64,000 nucleotides of DNA from Actinomycetota bacterium (GTDB lineage Bacteria > Actinomycetota > Acidimicrobiia > IMCC26256 > PALSA-610): contig SXHN01000046.1 of the NCBI GenBank assembly GCA_005773635.1, forward strand, positions 61,848 through 125,847, given 5' to 3'. Position numbers and translations under genes: made by a program. Position 1 is the first letter of the stretch; each line of letters starts with the position of its first letter. The notes beneath the pieces were generated by a model. The model was not told where the DNA came from and did not search any database. It saw nothing but the letters and a program-made list of their open reading frames with translations. Of the stretch, positions 1-8,890 are shown piece by piece.

Positions 1-514
1 AACGATCGACTTCGACACCGTTCCACAACAGCTCATAGTCGCCTCCGACTGCATCGAACGCTGTCGCGCGTGCAGACTGCGAGACCGCGGCGCGGGCGTG
101 CACTCGTTCCAGATTCGACCGCACTGCAGGCATCGCCCAATCCCGTCCGATATGACCGGAAATATGGTGTGTAGTGATCATCGGCCCGTGGTATCCGAGC
201 AACAATGTCAGCGTAGGCCCAGGGACCATGGGCTCGTGGAGGTGCACTACATCGGGTTCAAAGAAACCCAACGCGTCGATCGTGCGCCGTGCGACCTGTG
301 CGCCTGTCGCCACCGGAGCGATAGATCCGTTGCTCTCCCACAGCGTGCTCTCTCCTACCGTCATGACGCCCGGCACCGGGGGAGGCCCATCGCTTGGAGC
401 AATGATGCGGGCGTCGACGCCGCAGCCCCTCAGCTCGCGAACTAGGCCCATCACTTGCGACTGCACGCCACCGGGTCGCGATAACGAATATGGGCACACC
501 ATGAGTACTTTCAT
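1..514 (-). CDS. pimA: Phosphatidylinositol mannosyltransferase, GT4 family (partial, C-terminus beyond window)
   Basis: Only the first 171 codons lie in the window. The protein should transfer mannose from GDP-mannose to phosphatidylinositol, the first step of PIM synthesis at the inner membrane face. Seen: the start MKVLMVCPYS, the acceptor-domain loop PGGVQSQV (residues 14-21), an NGSIAPV stretch at 62-68, and HLHEP at 91-95. From memory, all match the N-terminal Rossmann half of mycobacterial PimA. The ATG at 514 overlaps the stop of the acyltransferase gene by four bases (ATGA). The order pgsA-patA-pimA equals the mycobacterial PIM operon, which supports PimA over other GT4 enzymes. The C-terminal GDP-mannose domain cannot be checked here. 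Confidence 0.85.
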   Translation of the reverse strand, partial: MKVLMVCPYSLSRPGGVQSQVMGLVRELRGCGVDARIIAPSDGPPPVPGVMTVGESTLWESNGSIAPVATGAQVARRTIDALGFFEPDVVHLHEPMVPGPTLTLLLGYHGPMITTHHISGHIGRDWAMPAVRSNLERVHARAAVSQSARATAFDAVGGDYELLWNGVEVDR

Positions 515-1437
515 GGTGCGTTCCAGGGTGTCGCACGCACTGGCAGCTCTTGGTCGCTCGGCCAATTGGGTTGCATCAGGTGCCACTGCTGCGGTGCCGC
601 TCGAATCAAGATTTCAAACTCGCGGGCGAGGTCTTGGGTAACGCGAGCCATATCGGCGCGGAGTTTTCCCTCGCGTCGTAGATCGAGCGCCGGTCGAACC
701 GTCGCCGTGTGCTCACGGCCTTTTGCGAAATAGACCGCAACTGCAAGGATCTGCGAGTTCGCTCGAATAGCCAACATCGCCGGGCCGGCCGGCAGCGTGG
801 TGCGTTCGCCAAAGAACTCAACTTCGATTCCGTCACCCGAAAGGTCGCGGTCGCTGAGTAGGCACACGAGCCGATTGTCGCGCAACGCCTGTAAACAACG
901 AGCGGCAGTGTCGTCACCAGCAGCCACGACTTCCATTCCCATAGCGTTGCGCAACTCCACAAACCATTCGAATAGTTCCGGCGGGTCTAGGGCTTCTACG
1001 ACAACGAGCAGCCGCTGCTGTTTGACCAAACTCATCCATGCACCGGCAAACTCCCAACCACCCAGGTGCGGCAGCGCGATAATCGCACCGTTTCCTTTGG
1101 CTAACGCAGCCTCGACATGTTCGTAACCGTCGATCGTGAAATGATGTTCGAGATCCGACTTCACGGCATTGGGCAGCCGAAACATTTCCAACCAATAGCG
1201 GGCGTACGAATCGAAGGCTTCACTCACCGATCGTTCAAGCGCCATTCCTCGCAGTGCACCACCGCTTGCCCGCTGCAAGTGCCGCGCGGACATGCGGCGG
1301 CGCGTTGGCATTGCATAGCTGAGCATGCGACCAATGCCTCGTGCCACCGGTTCACCAATCCGCGGTGGCACCGAATTCGCGGCGGAAGAACCGGCGCGAT
1401 ACGCCCAAAATATGGCTTTATCGCGAGCATCAGCCAT
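511..1437 (-). CDS. patA: Phosphatidylinositol mannoside acyltransferase (LpxL/HtrB-like)
   Basis: A 308-residue member of the LpxL/HtrB lysophospholipid acyltransferase family. In PIM-making actinobacteria it acylates the mannose of PIM at the membrane. Seen: the HX4E catalytic motif HLGGWE at residues 124-129, followed by a typical acceptor region (LVCLLSDRDLSGDG) and FFGERTTLPAGPA. A longer reading exists upstream (to 1518), but it would run back into pgsA and has an unlikely Arg-rich N-terminus. MADARDKAIFWAYR at 1437 is the natural start. Its 3' end overlaps pimA by four bases and its start lies 13 bases after pgsA, so the three genes are probably co-transcribed. Function is inferred from family plus operon. 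Confidence 0.82.
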   Translation of the reverse strand: MADARDKAIFWAYRAGSSAANSVPPRIGEPVARGIGRMLSYAMPTRRRMSARHLQRASGGALRGMALERSVSEAFDSYARYWLEMFRLPNAVKSDLEHHFTIDGYEHVEAALAKGNGAIIALPHLGGWEFAGAWMSLVKQQRLLVVVEALDPPELFEWFVELRNAMGMEVVAAGDDTAARCLQALRDNRLVCLLSDRDLSGDGIEVEFFGERTTLPAGPAMLAIRANSQILAVAVYFAKGREHTATVRPALDLRREGKLRADMARVTQDLAREFEILIRAAPQQWHLMQPNWPSDQELPVRATPWNAP

Positions 1438-1450
1438 ATGCGGCGACTGT

Positions 1451-2191
1451 TTACGGGCGGACGCGACGCGTTGGGTGCAGCCGGCGCGCCCCATCGGAGC
1501 GCGCCGTGCGGGTTTCAAACCATGTGCGCAGACGCGGTGTCGCGGGGCCCGATGGTGCGCTCGGACGGCGAGCAGAAGCTCGTGGCGTCGTGCGCCGTTG
1601 ACGTTCGATTGCTGGTGGGCGATCAGCTTGCTTCCAGACTCGAATGAATCGTTGCGTCGCGGTAAACAACGTCAGCGCGAACATGATCCACAACACGGGG
1701 ACCAAAATATCGAGCGCCATACCAACGCCGAGCAACACGTACCGCTCGGCCCGCTCCATCAGGCCGCCCTTGGCGATCAAACCAAGGCCTTCGGCTTTGG
1801 CCCGCTCATACGAAATCAACATCGACAACGCCGCGACAGCCATCGCGAGAATCGGCAGGTGCGGGCTGATCCGACCGAAGTACCAAGCAACCCCGCCGAG
1901 CACTAGTGCGTCCGAAACCCGGTCCATGACCGAATCAAAAAAAGACCCACGTACGCCGGTACGGCCGGAACTGCGTGCCATATTGCCATCGAGCAAATCG
2001 CCAAGGCCTGACAGAGCGATTCCCACTGCACCCCAGACCACGTGACCGGAGGCAACCGCTACTGCGGTCGCGAGGGCGAACAGCACTCCTAGCACCGTGA
2101 GTGCATCGGGAGTTATCCCAAGTCGGCTAAGGCCACGACCAAGGGGTCCGAGGCCTCGCTCAACACCAGCGCGGAGCTGTTTGTCGAGCAT
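1451..2191 (-). CDS. pgsA: CDP-alcohol phosphatidyltransferase, probable phosphatidylinositol(phosphate) synthase
   Basis: A 246-residue integral membrane enzyme that condenses CDP-diacylglycerol with an inositol phosphate or similar alcohol. Seen: the full CDP-OH-P motif with D65, D68-G69, A72-R73, G82, D86 and D90, and several hydrophobic segments. The start at 2191 is chosen because AGGAGA lies about five bases upstream; the reading frame stays open further but without a ribosome site. The last 50 residues are Arg/Pro/Ala-rich and look disordered. It leads the pgsA-patA-pimA run, so phosphatidylinositol synthesis for PIM is the best reading. Phosphatidylglycerophosphate synthase is the alternative. 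Confidence 0.84.
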   Translation of the reverse strand: MLDKQLRAGVERGLGPLGRGLSRLGITPDALTVLGVLFALATAVAVASGHVVWGAVGIALSGLGDLLDGNMARSSGRTGVRGSFFDSVMDRVSDALVLGGVAWYFGRISPHLPILAMAVAALSMLISYERAKAEGLGLIAKGGLMERAERYVLLGVGMALDILVPVLWIMFALTLFTATQRFIRVWKQADRPPAIERQRRTTPRASARRPSAPSGPATPRLRTWFETRTARSDGARRLHPTRRVRP

Positions 2192-2324
2192 GGGTCTCCT
2201 TGAAGCCATCCCGCAGCGTTGCCGCACGGGATCGAATACGACTGCTCGCGTCCGCAAGCATTGCGGGAACGCTAGCACGCGAGCGGCTCAAGGCCGCTGG
2301 TCCTGCTGAGAGCGCCCCAAGAAT

Positions 2325-2360
2325 GCCGCTGAGCGCCCCCCGACCAGGGCGCCCAGCGGC
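2325..2360 (-). terminator. Strong hairpin between mscL and pgsA, probable terminator
   Basis: Two 14-base arms (2325-2338 and 2347-2360) pair at 13 of 14 positions around an 8-base loop. A weaker second hairpin (2282-2287 with 2293-2298, 5-base loop) follows towards pgsA. No clear T-run follows on the minus strand. Its place directly after the mscL stop suggests it ends the upstream transcript; it may instead be a processing or attenuation structure before pgsA. Confidence 0.5.
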
Positions 2361-2382
2361 TTGCAGGGCCTTTGACCGACCT

Positions 2383-2760
2383 CTAGCTGCGGGATTGCAG
2401 GGAGTCGCGAATCTCGCGCAACAACACAATGTCTTCTGCTGGTGCCTCCGGCGTCTCGTCTGCCTTTTGTTGAAACTTGTCGAAAGCCTTCACCATGGCG
2501 AACACCACGGCGCCGATGATCACGAGGTTAACCAGCGCAGTAATAAACGAGCCGTAGAGAATCTTGGCGTCGCCGACCTTAATGGTCAAGGAGTCAAAAC
2601 TGGGTTTCCCAACGATCGCTCCGATAATGGGATTAATGATGAAGGTAACGAAACCGTCAATCACAGATTTGGTTGCACCACCGAGAATGAACGCGACGGC
2701 AAGCATCAAGACGTTGCCGGTCATGATAAACGCTTTGAATTCGTCGAACAGCTTCTTCAT
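2383..2760 (-). CDS. mscL: Large-conductance mechanosensitive channel MscL
   Basis: A 125-residue protein matching the usual MscL length. It forms a homopentameric pore that opens under membrane tension and releases solutes during hypo-osmotic shock. Seen: an N-terminal amphipathic stretch MKKLFDEFKAFIMTGNVL, a first membrane helix with the Gly/Ala-rich pore lining (AVAFILGGATKSVI), a periplasmic loop with GKPSFDSL, a second helix (FITALVNLVIIGAVVFAM), and the charged cytoplasmic tail ending LLREIRDSLQSR. The start at 2760 is fixed by this conserved N-terminus, with AAGGGG a few bases upstream. A strong hairpin follows the stop. Confidence 0.95.
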   Translation of the reverse strand: MKKLFDEFKAFIMTGNVLMLAVAFILGGATKSVIDGFVTFIINPIIGAIVGKPSFDSLTIKVGDAKILYGSFITALVNLVIIGAVVFAMVKAFDKFQQKADETPEAPAEDIVLLREIRDSLQSRS

Positions 2761-2871
2761 GTGTCGCCCCTTATACGTGTAGTGGAGAGCACACTGTACG
2801 AAACCTGAGAATGATTGTCGACTACCACTAGCGGCGCAACTGAATCGCATTCAGTCAAGCTTGGCGATGTG

Positions 2872-3387
2872 TCATGCAGACGCGGTATCGAATCCTGACC
2901 AGTCTTCAGGGTTGGGCTCATTGGTACTGAACACCACTGACCCATCGACGCCGTCGAGCTCCACGATCCCCCGCTGCTTTGGTGGATCTTCGGCCGAATA
3001 GAGCACTACTCGCCACATCGGACGGCTCCGCAGGCCCCGCCACGTCACCTGGGCCGACGCATGCCCAGCGGCGAACCCAACCTCTTTACTGGCTACTGCG
3101 AGCGCCTGGGTTTGGTCGATCGTCAAAGGAAACGCACAAGCGAACTGGTACGCCGCAACCAGCAGTAGACCTCCGCCACCCAGAACCATGCCCCGGTTGT
3201 CGCTCGACAACCCACCCCAAATGCTGACTGCGGCTACGACGACGTAGAGCCAGCCCGCGATCCTGCGGCGCACCACGTCGGGAAACTGGTAAGGCCCGAG
3301 CGTCGCGGCATTGAGGTTCAAGTCTTCGGGAAGCGTGTCACCCGCAGCGCCGGCTGGTTGGCTTGTCGGCGTGGCGACGTCGTTCAT
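2872..3387 (-). CDS. Small two-helix membrane protein, function unknown
   Basis: A 171-residue protein I do not recognise. Seen: a soluble N-terminus of about 50 residues, two close hydrophobic segments (IAGWLYVVVAAVSIWGGL and MVLGGGGLLLVAAYQFACAF), then a soluble domain of about 90 residues. That domain contains WRGLRSRPMWRVVLYSAED and a final acidic segment ending in PNPEDWSGFDTASA. The start at 3387 avoids overlap with the DUF2254 gene ending at 3399. Its place between DUF2254 and mscL suggests an envelope role, but nothing points to a specific function. Confidence 0.6.
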   Translation of the reverse strand: MNDVATPTSQPAGAAGDTLPEDLNLNAATLGPYQFPDVVRRRIAGWLYVVVAAVSIWGGLSSDNRGMVLGGGGLLLVAAYQFACAFPLTIDQTQALAVASKEVGFAAGHASAQVTWRGLRSRPMWRVVLYSAEDPPKQRGIVELDGVDGSVVFSTNEPNPEDWSGFDTASA

Positions 3388-3398
3388 GGATCTGGAAA

Positions 3399-4730
3399 CT
3401 ACTCCGAGGCCGTCACTCGACACGCCTCGCGAGCTCGTGCTGCCCGGGCGATGACACCTTCAAGTTCTAACTGCGCAAAATCATGTTTCGTCGCGAGGTC
3501 GGCGGTGGCCTCGATCTCCGCCCGCAGGATCACTCGCTGGGTTGGAGATAGAAATTCGGCGAGTGCGACATGGGTTTCTAGGAGGCGCATCACAATCGCA
3601 GGGCTTCGCTCCCCAGATTGTCGCACCTTCGCAAACGCAGCCGTGACCAGCGATTGAAACCGCACCGGACGATCGATGACTCGAAGTTGCCCGGCGGAGT
3701 CGGCATGCACGGGTGTCCCGACGTCGCGGGTCGCGAAGTTTCGCAACGCGTCGCCGAGCCAGTCGATGCACGACAACGCAGTGAACGTGTCGTTGATGGC
3801 AGGCGACAGAGCTCGGATCGCCACTTCCACAAGTTGGTCGATCGCAAACTCGAGATCTTGCGCGAGGGTTCGATATGCGCCTATGTCTGTGACTTTGCCG
3901 ATCGTGTGGCTCACGTCTGCGGTCAAACCCCATACTTCAGCAATCGGATTACCTTGCAAAACAAATTGTCCAGGGCGACACACGAAGCGAACCACAGCGT
4001 CGGCGCGCTGCGCGGCAGCAACCAAAGGATCATGATCGATCTGTTGGATATACCCTGAGCGCAGCGCAACGACCGCGTCAAACGGTTCAAGAAATTCGGC
4101 CAGCGCGTGAGCAATCTCACCATCGTCAAGGGATCCGCAATCCGCAGAATGCAGCGATCGTGCCTGCCCGTATTCAGACATTGCCTGGTCAAGTTCTTTG
4201 ACGATGCGAACAAGCACAAAGTTGGGTTGAATTGCGCGAGTGAGATGGTGAATATAGGCAACCAACATCGCGGTGCAGAGCAACGCCAGCAACAATGCGA
4301 CCAGCCCCCCAAGATGGGGCGCCAGTGCCGCGAGCTTCCCGGCAGGGTCATTGCCCCGGTAAAACAACAGCACAACGAGGCAGTACACGAACGTGCCAAT
4401 GAAGGTGGCAAAGGTGTATTGGGTCGTTCGGTCTCGCAAAAACGACCGGAGTTGGCGAGGTCCGACGGTGCTATTTGCAAAGCTCAACGCAATAAAAGTC
4501 AACGACGCCAACAACGTCACGACAGTCAACGAAATGGAGGCAACGGTGATGAGGATCGTCCGCGCGTCCTCGGGAGACCCCGATTCGAAGATCGCGGGAT
4601 AGCTGATTTGGCCACGGGAATGCGCACGATCGACGATGACAACAACAAAGGCCAGCACAGCGGCTGCAAAACCGAACAGCGCAGGGCGCGAATAGAAATC
4701 CGACCGAGATCGCTGTTTTTGATACTTCAT
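3399..4730 (-). CDS. DUF2254 family membrane protein
   Basis: A 443-residue predicted membrane protein. Seen: an N-terminal helix (residues about 17-35), then three further hydrophobic segments up to about residue 165 (around ILITVASISLTVVTLLASLT, YTFATFIGTFVYCLVVLLFY and LGGLVALLLALLCTAMLVAY). A soluble C-terminal half of about 270 residues follows, with ALSPAINDTFTALSCIDWLG. This layout matches DUF2254, a widespread family without established function. The gene begins one base downstream of the HIT gene's stop, so it is probably translated with thrS and HIT. A transport or tension-related role next to mscL is only a guess. Confidence 0.75.
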   Translation of the reverse strand: MKYQKQRSRSDFYSRPALFGFAAAVLAFVVVIVDRAHSRGQISYPAIFESGSPEDARTILITVASISLTVVTLLASLTFIALSFANSTVGPRQLRSFLRDRTTQYTFATFIGTFVYCLVVLLFYRGNDPAGKLAALAPHLGGLVALLLALLCTAMLVAYIHHLTRAIQPNFVLVRIVKELDQAMSEYGQARSLHSADCGSLDDGEIAHALAEFLEPFDAVVALRSGYIQQIDHDPLVAAAQRADAVVRFVCRPGQFVLQGNPIAEVWGLTADVSHTIGKVTDIGAYRTLAQDLEFAIDQLVEVAIRALSPAINDTFTALSCIDWLGDALRNFATRDVGTPVHADSAGQLRVIDRPVRFQSLVTAAFAKVRQSGERSPAIVMRLLETHVALAEFLSPTQRVILRAEIEATADLATKHDFAQLELEGVIARAARAREACRVTASE

Positions 4731-4731
4731 C

Positions 4732-5241
4732 TCAGCGCGCCTCGGGCCAAACCGATCGCAGCTTTGCCCATCCCGTTTCCAGCGCCTCGGGAATCACCCG
4801 AGTTTCCGCCACCGTCGTCATAAAATTCGTGTCTCCAGCCCAACGCGGTAACGCGTGCAAATGCAAGTGCTCGGGCACGCCTGCGCCGGCTACAAGCCCC
4901 AGGTTGGCGCCGAGGTTGATACCTTCACAGCCGTACGCAGTTTGCAGCGCGGCAACCGCTCTTCGTTGCGCACGCATCAGTTCGATACTGACCGCGTCCG
5001 TGAGTGCCGTCAAATCGCCTTCATGCATCCGTGGCGCAATCAACAGATGCCCTGAGCCGTATGGGTACAAGTTCATAACAGTGATCGTCGCCGCGGTTCG
5101 TTCAAGCACCAATGTTGACTCGGCAACTACTTCGGTGTCGAGCAACTCCGAAATCGCGCACAGGAAACAATCGGGTGTTTTACCGGCGACCTCGCTCACG
5201 TAACGCGACCGCCAACCAGCCCACAACCGATCGAGGGTCAT
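4732..5241 (-). CDS. HIT family hydrolase (Ap4A phosphorylase-like)
   Basis: A 169-residue histidine-triad protein that should hydrolyse or phosphorolyse dinucleoside polyphosphates or related AMP-linked nucleotides. Seen: the triad EHLHLHALP with H125, H127 and H129, a CxxC pair at 25-28 that often helps bind zinc in this subgroup, and [15 protein letters not shown] at about 56-70. The ATG at 5241 overlaps the thrS stop by four bases. A thrS-HIT pair is also found in mycobacteria upstream of pgsA, so the neighbourhood is conserved. The physiological substrate is unknown; cleanup of aminoacyl-AMP or Ap4A made by ThrS is an attractive inference. Confidence 0.88.
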   Translation of the reverse strand: MTLDRLWAGWRSRYVSEVAGKTPDCFLCAISELLDTEVVAESTLVLERTAATITVMNLYPYGSGHLLIAPRMHEGDLTALTDAVSIELMRAQRRAVAALQTAYGCEGINLGANLGLVAGAGVPEHLHLHALPRWAGDTNFMTTVAETRVIPEALETGWAKLRSVWPEAR

Positions 5242-7226
5242 GCGCGTGTATTGACTTCATGCGCGACCCGCGCCGCAAAATCGGCCACGGTCACACCCCG
5301 TTCAGGGTCATCGGCGCCCCGAGCGTTCACACCGACAGTGTCGCGTTCAACGTCGTCGTCACCGACAACCAGTACGTACGGGATCTTCTCCATCTTGGAT
5401 CGACGGATCCGCGCACCCAACGCGCCTGCGTGGCTGTCGAGCATGTCGACGCGCACACCATCGGCGCGCAACCGTTGCACGACACTCCACGCATAGTCGG
5501 CGTGGCGATCCGAGACCGGCAACACGGCCACTTGCTGTGGCGAGAGCCAGACCGGAAATGCGCCGGCGTAGTGCTCTACCAACACCCCAAAGAAGCGCTC
5601 AACGCTGCCGAACAACGCTCGGTGAATCATGATGGGCCGGTGCCGTTCGTTGTCGGCGCCGATGTAGTGGATATCAAAGCGTTGCGGTAACTGGAAATCG
5701 ACCTGGATAGTGCTCATCTGCCAAGTGCGGCCGATCGCATCGCGTGCTTGCACCGAGATCTTCGGCCCGTAGAACGCACCGCCACCTTCGTCCATCACCA
5801 GATCAAGACCTTTTCCTTCGGCTGCAACCCGCAGCGCCGCGGTCGCTTCATCCCATTCCTCTTGCGTACCTACTGCTTTGCCTTCTGGGCGGGTCGACAG
5901 CTCAAGATAGAAATCGTCGAGGCCGTAGTCGCGCAACAAACTCAAGACGAAGTCAAGCAACGACACGAGTTCGTCGGCCATCTGTTCTTTGGTGGTGAAG
6001 ATATGCGCATCGTCTTGCGTCATCCCGCGCACGCGTGTGAGCCCATGAACGACGCCGCTTTTCTCGTATCGGTAGACACTGCCAAACTCAAACATGCGCA
6101 GCGGCAGTTCACGGTAACTGCGAGTGCGATGCCTGAAGATCAAAATGTGAAATGGGCAGTTCATTGGCTTGAGGTAATACTCAGTTTCGCCATCCACCTC
6201 CATGGGCGGAAACATGCCGTCGGCAAACCATTGCAGGTGCCCGCTAGTTTCGAACAAATCTTTTTTGGTGATGTGCGGTGAATACACGAACTCGTAGCCA
6301 GCCTCTTCGTGGCGTTTGCGGCTGTATTCCTCCATCAACCGCCGAATGATCCCACCCTTGGGGTGAAACACGGCTAGCCCGCTGCCGATTTCGTCGGGGA
6401 AACTGAACAGGTCGAGCTCCACGCCGAGCTTTCGATGATCGCGGCGCTCAGCTTCTTCGAGGCGATGCAAATGTTCGTCGAGAGCCTGCTTCGATTCCCA
6501 CGCGGTACCGTAAATACGCTGCAACTGCGGGGCCTTTTCGTCGCCGCGCCAATAAGCTCCTGCCACTCGCATCAATTTGAAGGCACCGAGCCGGGATGTG
6601 GACGGAACGTGCGGGCCTCGACAAAGATCGGTGAAGGTTGCCGCGCCGTCTTGGGCCACGTTTCGGTAGACGCTGACCCCATCGCCGGAAACTTCGCCGG
6701 CATCCTCAGCTTCGGCTGAGCCGCCACGCACCTTGTCAATGATTTCCTGTTTGTATTCCTGACCGTTGAACAACGCGAGGCCCGCTGCGAAATCGAGGTC
6801 TTCGCGCACGAACTTCTGGTTTGCTTTGACGATCCGCTGCATTTCTTTTTCGATCTTGGCAAGATCGTCTTGCGAAAAGGTCTGAGCGTTGGGAAGCGCA
6901 AAATCGTAATAGAACCCATCGGCGATCGCTGGGCCGATCGCATACTTGGCGCCGGGAAAGAGCGTCACCACCGCTTGGGCCAGCACGTGCGCGGTGGAGT
7001 GGCGCAGCACCTCCCGCCCATCGGCGCTGCCTGGAGTCACGATGGCAAGTTGCGTGTCACTCACCAACGATTTCGACAGATCGATCCATTCGCCGTCTGC
7101 TTTCGCAGCAAGAGCATCTTTCGCCAAGCGTTTCCCGATGGATTCCGCAACCTGACCTGGCGTCGTGCCGTGGTCGTATTGCCGTGTGGTTCCATCGGGC
7201 AAGGTGACCGTGATCTGGTTACTCAT
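5238..7226 (-). CDS. thrS: Threonyl-tRNA synthetase
   Basis: A 662-residue class II aminoacyl-tRNA synthetase of normal length. Seen in order: a TGS domain (residues 1-62, with [20 protein letters not shown]); the editing/SAD domain beginning near [10 protein letters not shown], with a second zinc-type cluster around [10 protein letters not shown]; the class II catalytic core, with motif 2 around [20 protein letters not shown], the zinc ligand in LKPMNCPFH, and motif 3 in [17 protein letters not shown]; and the HGTP anticodon-binding domain, with [18 protein letters not shown]. It leads a minus-strand run with HIT and DUF2254. No T-box is visible upstream; the 195 bases before it contain two copies of the 73-bp repeat. 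Confidence 0.97.
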   Translation of the reverse strand: MSNQITVTLPDGTTRQYDHGTTPGQVAESIGKRLAKDALAAKADGEWIDLSKSLVSDTQLAIVTPGSADGREVLRHSTAHVLAQAVVTLFPGAKYAIGPAIADGFYYDFALPNAQTFSQDDLAKIEKEMQRIVKANQKFVREDLDFAAGLALFNGQEYKQEIIDKVRGGSAEAEDAGEVSGDGVSVYRNVAQDGAATFTDLCRGPHVPSTSRLGAFKLMRVAGAYWRGDEKAPQLQRIYGTAWESKQALDEHLHRLEEAERRDHRKLGVELDLFSFPDEIGSGLAVFHPKGGIIRRLMEEYSRKRHEEAGYEFVYSPHITKKDLFETSGHLQWFADGMFPPMEVDGETEYYLKPMNCPFHILIFRHRTRSYRELPLRMFEFGSVYRYEKSGVVHGLTRVRGMTQDDAHIFTTKEQMADELVSLLDFVLSLLRDYGLDDFYLELSTRPEGKAVGTQEEWDEATAALRVAAEGKGLDLVMDEGGGAFYGPKISVQARDAIGRTWQMSTIQVDFQLPQRFDIHYIGADNERHRPIMIHRALFGSVERFFGVLVEHYAGAFPVWLSPQQVAVLPVSDRHADYAWSVVQRLRADGVRVDMLDSHAGALGARIRRSKMEKIPYVLVVGDDDVERDTVGVNARGADDPERGVTVADFAARVAHEVNTRA

Positions 7227-7274
7227 ATGCAGCCGAGTTTACGAGCAGTGAAGAGCAGGAACCCTGATCATTCG

Positions 7275-7417
7275 CGCCGACTCTCATGCCGCGGTCCCAC
7301 GGATGCCTCGCATCCCACCAGACTGTGTGACCACCTCAAGGACCGGCGCCAGACTCTCATGCCGCGGTCCCACGAATGCCTCGCATCCCACCAGATTGTG
7401 TGACCACCTCAAGAACC
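7275..7417 (-). repeat. Two tandem copies of a 73-bp repeat (left array, 3' of mshC)
   Basis: Corresponding bases in the two copies are spaced exactly 73 apart (GCCGCGG at 7288 and 7361). Read on the minus strand, each unit starts GAGGTGGTCACACA, continues with a short hairpin GATGC-GAG-GCATC, and has GGGACCGCGGCATGAGAG further on. The array begins four bases after the mshC stop and fills most of the space before thrS. The same unit occurs three times on the opposite strand at 8667-8869, on the other side of mshC. Confidence 0.93.
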
Positions 7418-7420
7418 GAT

Positions 7421-8599
7421 TTAATGAGCAATGGGGCGTTCGAGATCGACGCCGAGCAGCGAGCCGAGACCACACAGCGCCGCGCGTGCAGTTGCGTCGG
7501 AGCCTCCCGACAACATGGCGTCGGCCAAATCGCCAAGTGCTTCAATCGCTTTGGGGGCATCGAGATCGTCATCAAGCGCGGCGTGCGCGCGCGCAACAAA
7601 GGGAGCAGGGTCAGGGCCGCCGTCGCATTCGGCCGCCGCGAGCAGGCGATTCAACAACGCAATACCTTCGTTGATGTCGGTGTCGTACCACTCGAAGCCG
7701 CTGCGGTAGTGGTGGCGCATCAGCGCAAGACGAATCGCACGCGGATCTGCGACCTTGCGGAGTTCGCTGATAAATACGAGATTGCCGAGCGATTTGCTCA
7801 TCTTTTCCCCCTCGTAGTTCACCATTGCCGAATGCATCCAAAGCCGAACAAACGGCTTGCCAGTGAGCGCCTCGCTTTGTGCGATTTCACATTCGTGATG
7901 TGGGAAAATGAGGTCCGTGCCCCCGCCGTGAATGTCAATTGTGGCGCCGTGTTCGGCCATGCTCATCGCAGAACATTCGATGTGCCATCCCGGCCGCCCC
8001 ACTCCAAAGGGTGCCCTCCATGCAGGTTCATCGGAGAGGCTGGGCTGCCACAGAATGAAGTCGAGTGGTGCTCGGCGGTGCGGGTCGTCGGGATTGCCGC
8101 CCCGAGCGCGCGCCAATTTCACCATGCGGTCTTCGGGATATTGCGAAAGCGAACCAAACTTCGGAAACGACGAGACATCGAAATAGACAGTGCCATGACT
8201 GATGTAGGCATTGCCTTTGTCGAGCAATTTGGCGACAAGGTCGATGATGTCATCGACAGCTTCGGTGGCCCGCGGTTCCGCAATTGCAGGCCGCATTTCG
8301 AGCGCATCCATATCCGCACGAAATCGCGCGACTTCGGCAGCCGCAAGATCGAGATAGTTGACGCCGAGTTCGCGGGCTTTCGGCAGGATCGAATCGTCGA
8401 CGTCGGTGATATTGCGCACCATGCGCACTTCGTGGCCGAGGGATTCGAGACGTCGAATTAGCAGGTCGTAGGTGAGATACGTGGCTGCATGCCCAAGGTG
8501 CGTGGAATCGTACGGAGTGATCCCACAGACGTACATCGAAACTATTGGCCCGGCTTCAAACGGGACCACTTGGCGTTGGGCGGTGTCGTACAAGCGCAT
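7421..8599 (-). CDS. mshC: L-cysteine:1D-myo-inositol 2-amino-2-deoxy-alpha-D-glucopyranoside ligase (mycothiol synthesis)
   Basis: A 392-residue class I synthetase-fold enzyme that joins cysteine to GlcN-inositol with ATP, the third committed step of mycothiol synthesis in the cytoplasm. Seen: N-terminus MRLYDTAQRQV, zinc ligand C25 in MYVCGITPYD, the HIGH-type motif HLGH at 34-37, GWHIECS (C209) and HHE (234-236) completing a zinc site, and KMSKS at 266-270. The enzyme stops soon after the KMSKS domain and is about 70 residues shorter than typical CysS. DSTHLGHAATYLTYD is the MshC version of that region, so this is MshC rather than cysteinyl-tRNA synthetase. It is unusual in being enclosed by inverted arrays of a 73-bp repeat. 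Confidence 0.9.
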   Translation of the reverse strand: MRLYDTAQRQVVPFEAGPIVSMYVCGITPYDSTHLGHAATYLTYDLLIRRLESLGHEVRMVRNITDVDDSILPKARELGVNYLDLAAAEVARFRADMDALEMRPAIAEPRATEAVDDIIDLVAKLLDKGNAYISHGTVYFDVSSFPKFGSLSQYPEDRMVKLARARGGNPDDPHRRAPLDFILWQPSLSDEPAWRAPFGVGRPGWHIECSAMSMAEHGATIDIHGGGTDLIFPHHECEIAQSEALTGKPFVRLWMHSAMVNYEGEKMSKSLGNLVFISELRKVADPRAIRLALMRHHYRSGFEWYDTDINEGIALLNRLLAAAECDGGPDPAPFVARAHAALDDDLDAPKAIEALGDLADAMLSGGSDATARAALCGLGSLLGVDLERPIAH

Positions 8600-8666
8600 T
8601 GCTAGGCAACCTACTCGCTACCGAAACGTGCACGAGTGCCCGACGCTTGCATATTGGTCGGCACGT

Positions 8667-8869
8667 GACGTGGTCACACAATCTGGCGGGATGCGCGGCA
8701 TCTGTGGGACCGCGGCACCAACGTCTGGCGCCGCAACTCGACGTGGTCACACAATCTGGCGGGATGCGCGGCATCTGAGGGACCGCGGCACCAACGTCTG
8801 GCGCCGCAACTCGACGTGGTCACACAATCTGGCGGAATGCGCGGCATCTGAGGGACCGCGGCACCAAAG
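8667..8869 (+). repeat. Three tandem copies of the 73-bp repeat (right array, 5' of mshC)
   Basis: Copies begin at 8667, 8740 and 8813 with GACGTGGTCACACAATCTGG. Copies one and two differ at a single base over 73 positions; copy three matches for about 55 bases and then degenerates. Each unit contains a perfect 5-bp hairpin GATGC-GCG-GCATC and an imperfect palindrome around CCGCGG. Orientation is opposite to the two copies at 7275-7417, so mshC is bracketed by inverted arrays. The array occupies nearly all the space between the mshC start and the stop of the next gene at 8891. Confidence 0.95.
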
Positions 8870-8890
8870 TCCGGCACGCAGTCCTCCCGC

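Noticed and set aside
7421..8599. Cysteinyl-tRNA synthetase (cysS) call
   Set aside because: The protein is about 70 residues shorter than CysS, lacks the C-terminal anticodon domain, and has the MshC-type N-terminus and HLGHAATYLTYD region.
7275..8869. CRISPR array
   Set aside because: The 73-bp units follow each other without spacers, in few copies, and no cas gene is nearby.
8556..8877. Small frames inside the 73-bp repeats (MPRIPPDCVTT-type peptides)
   Set aside because: Repeat-derived, without ribosome sites, and the same peptide arises from several copies.
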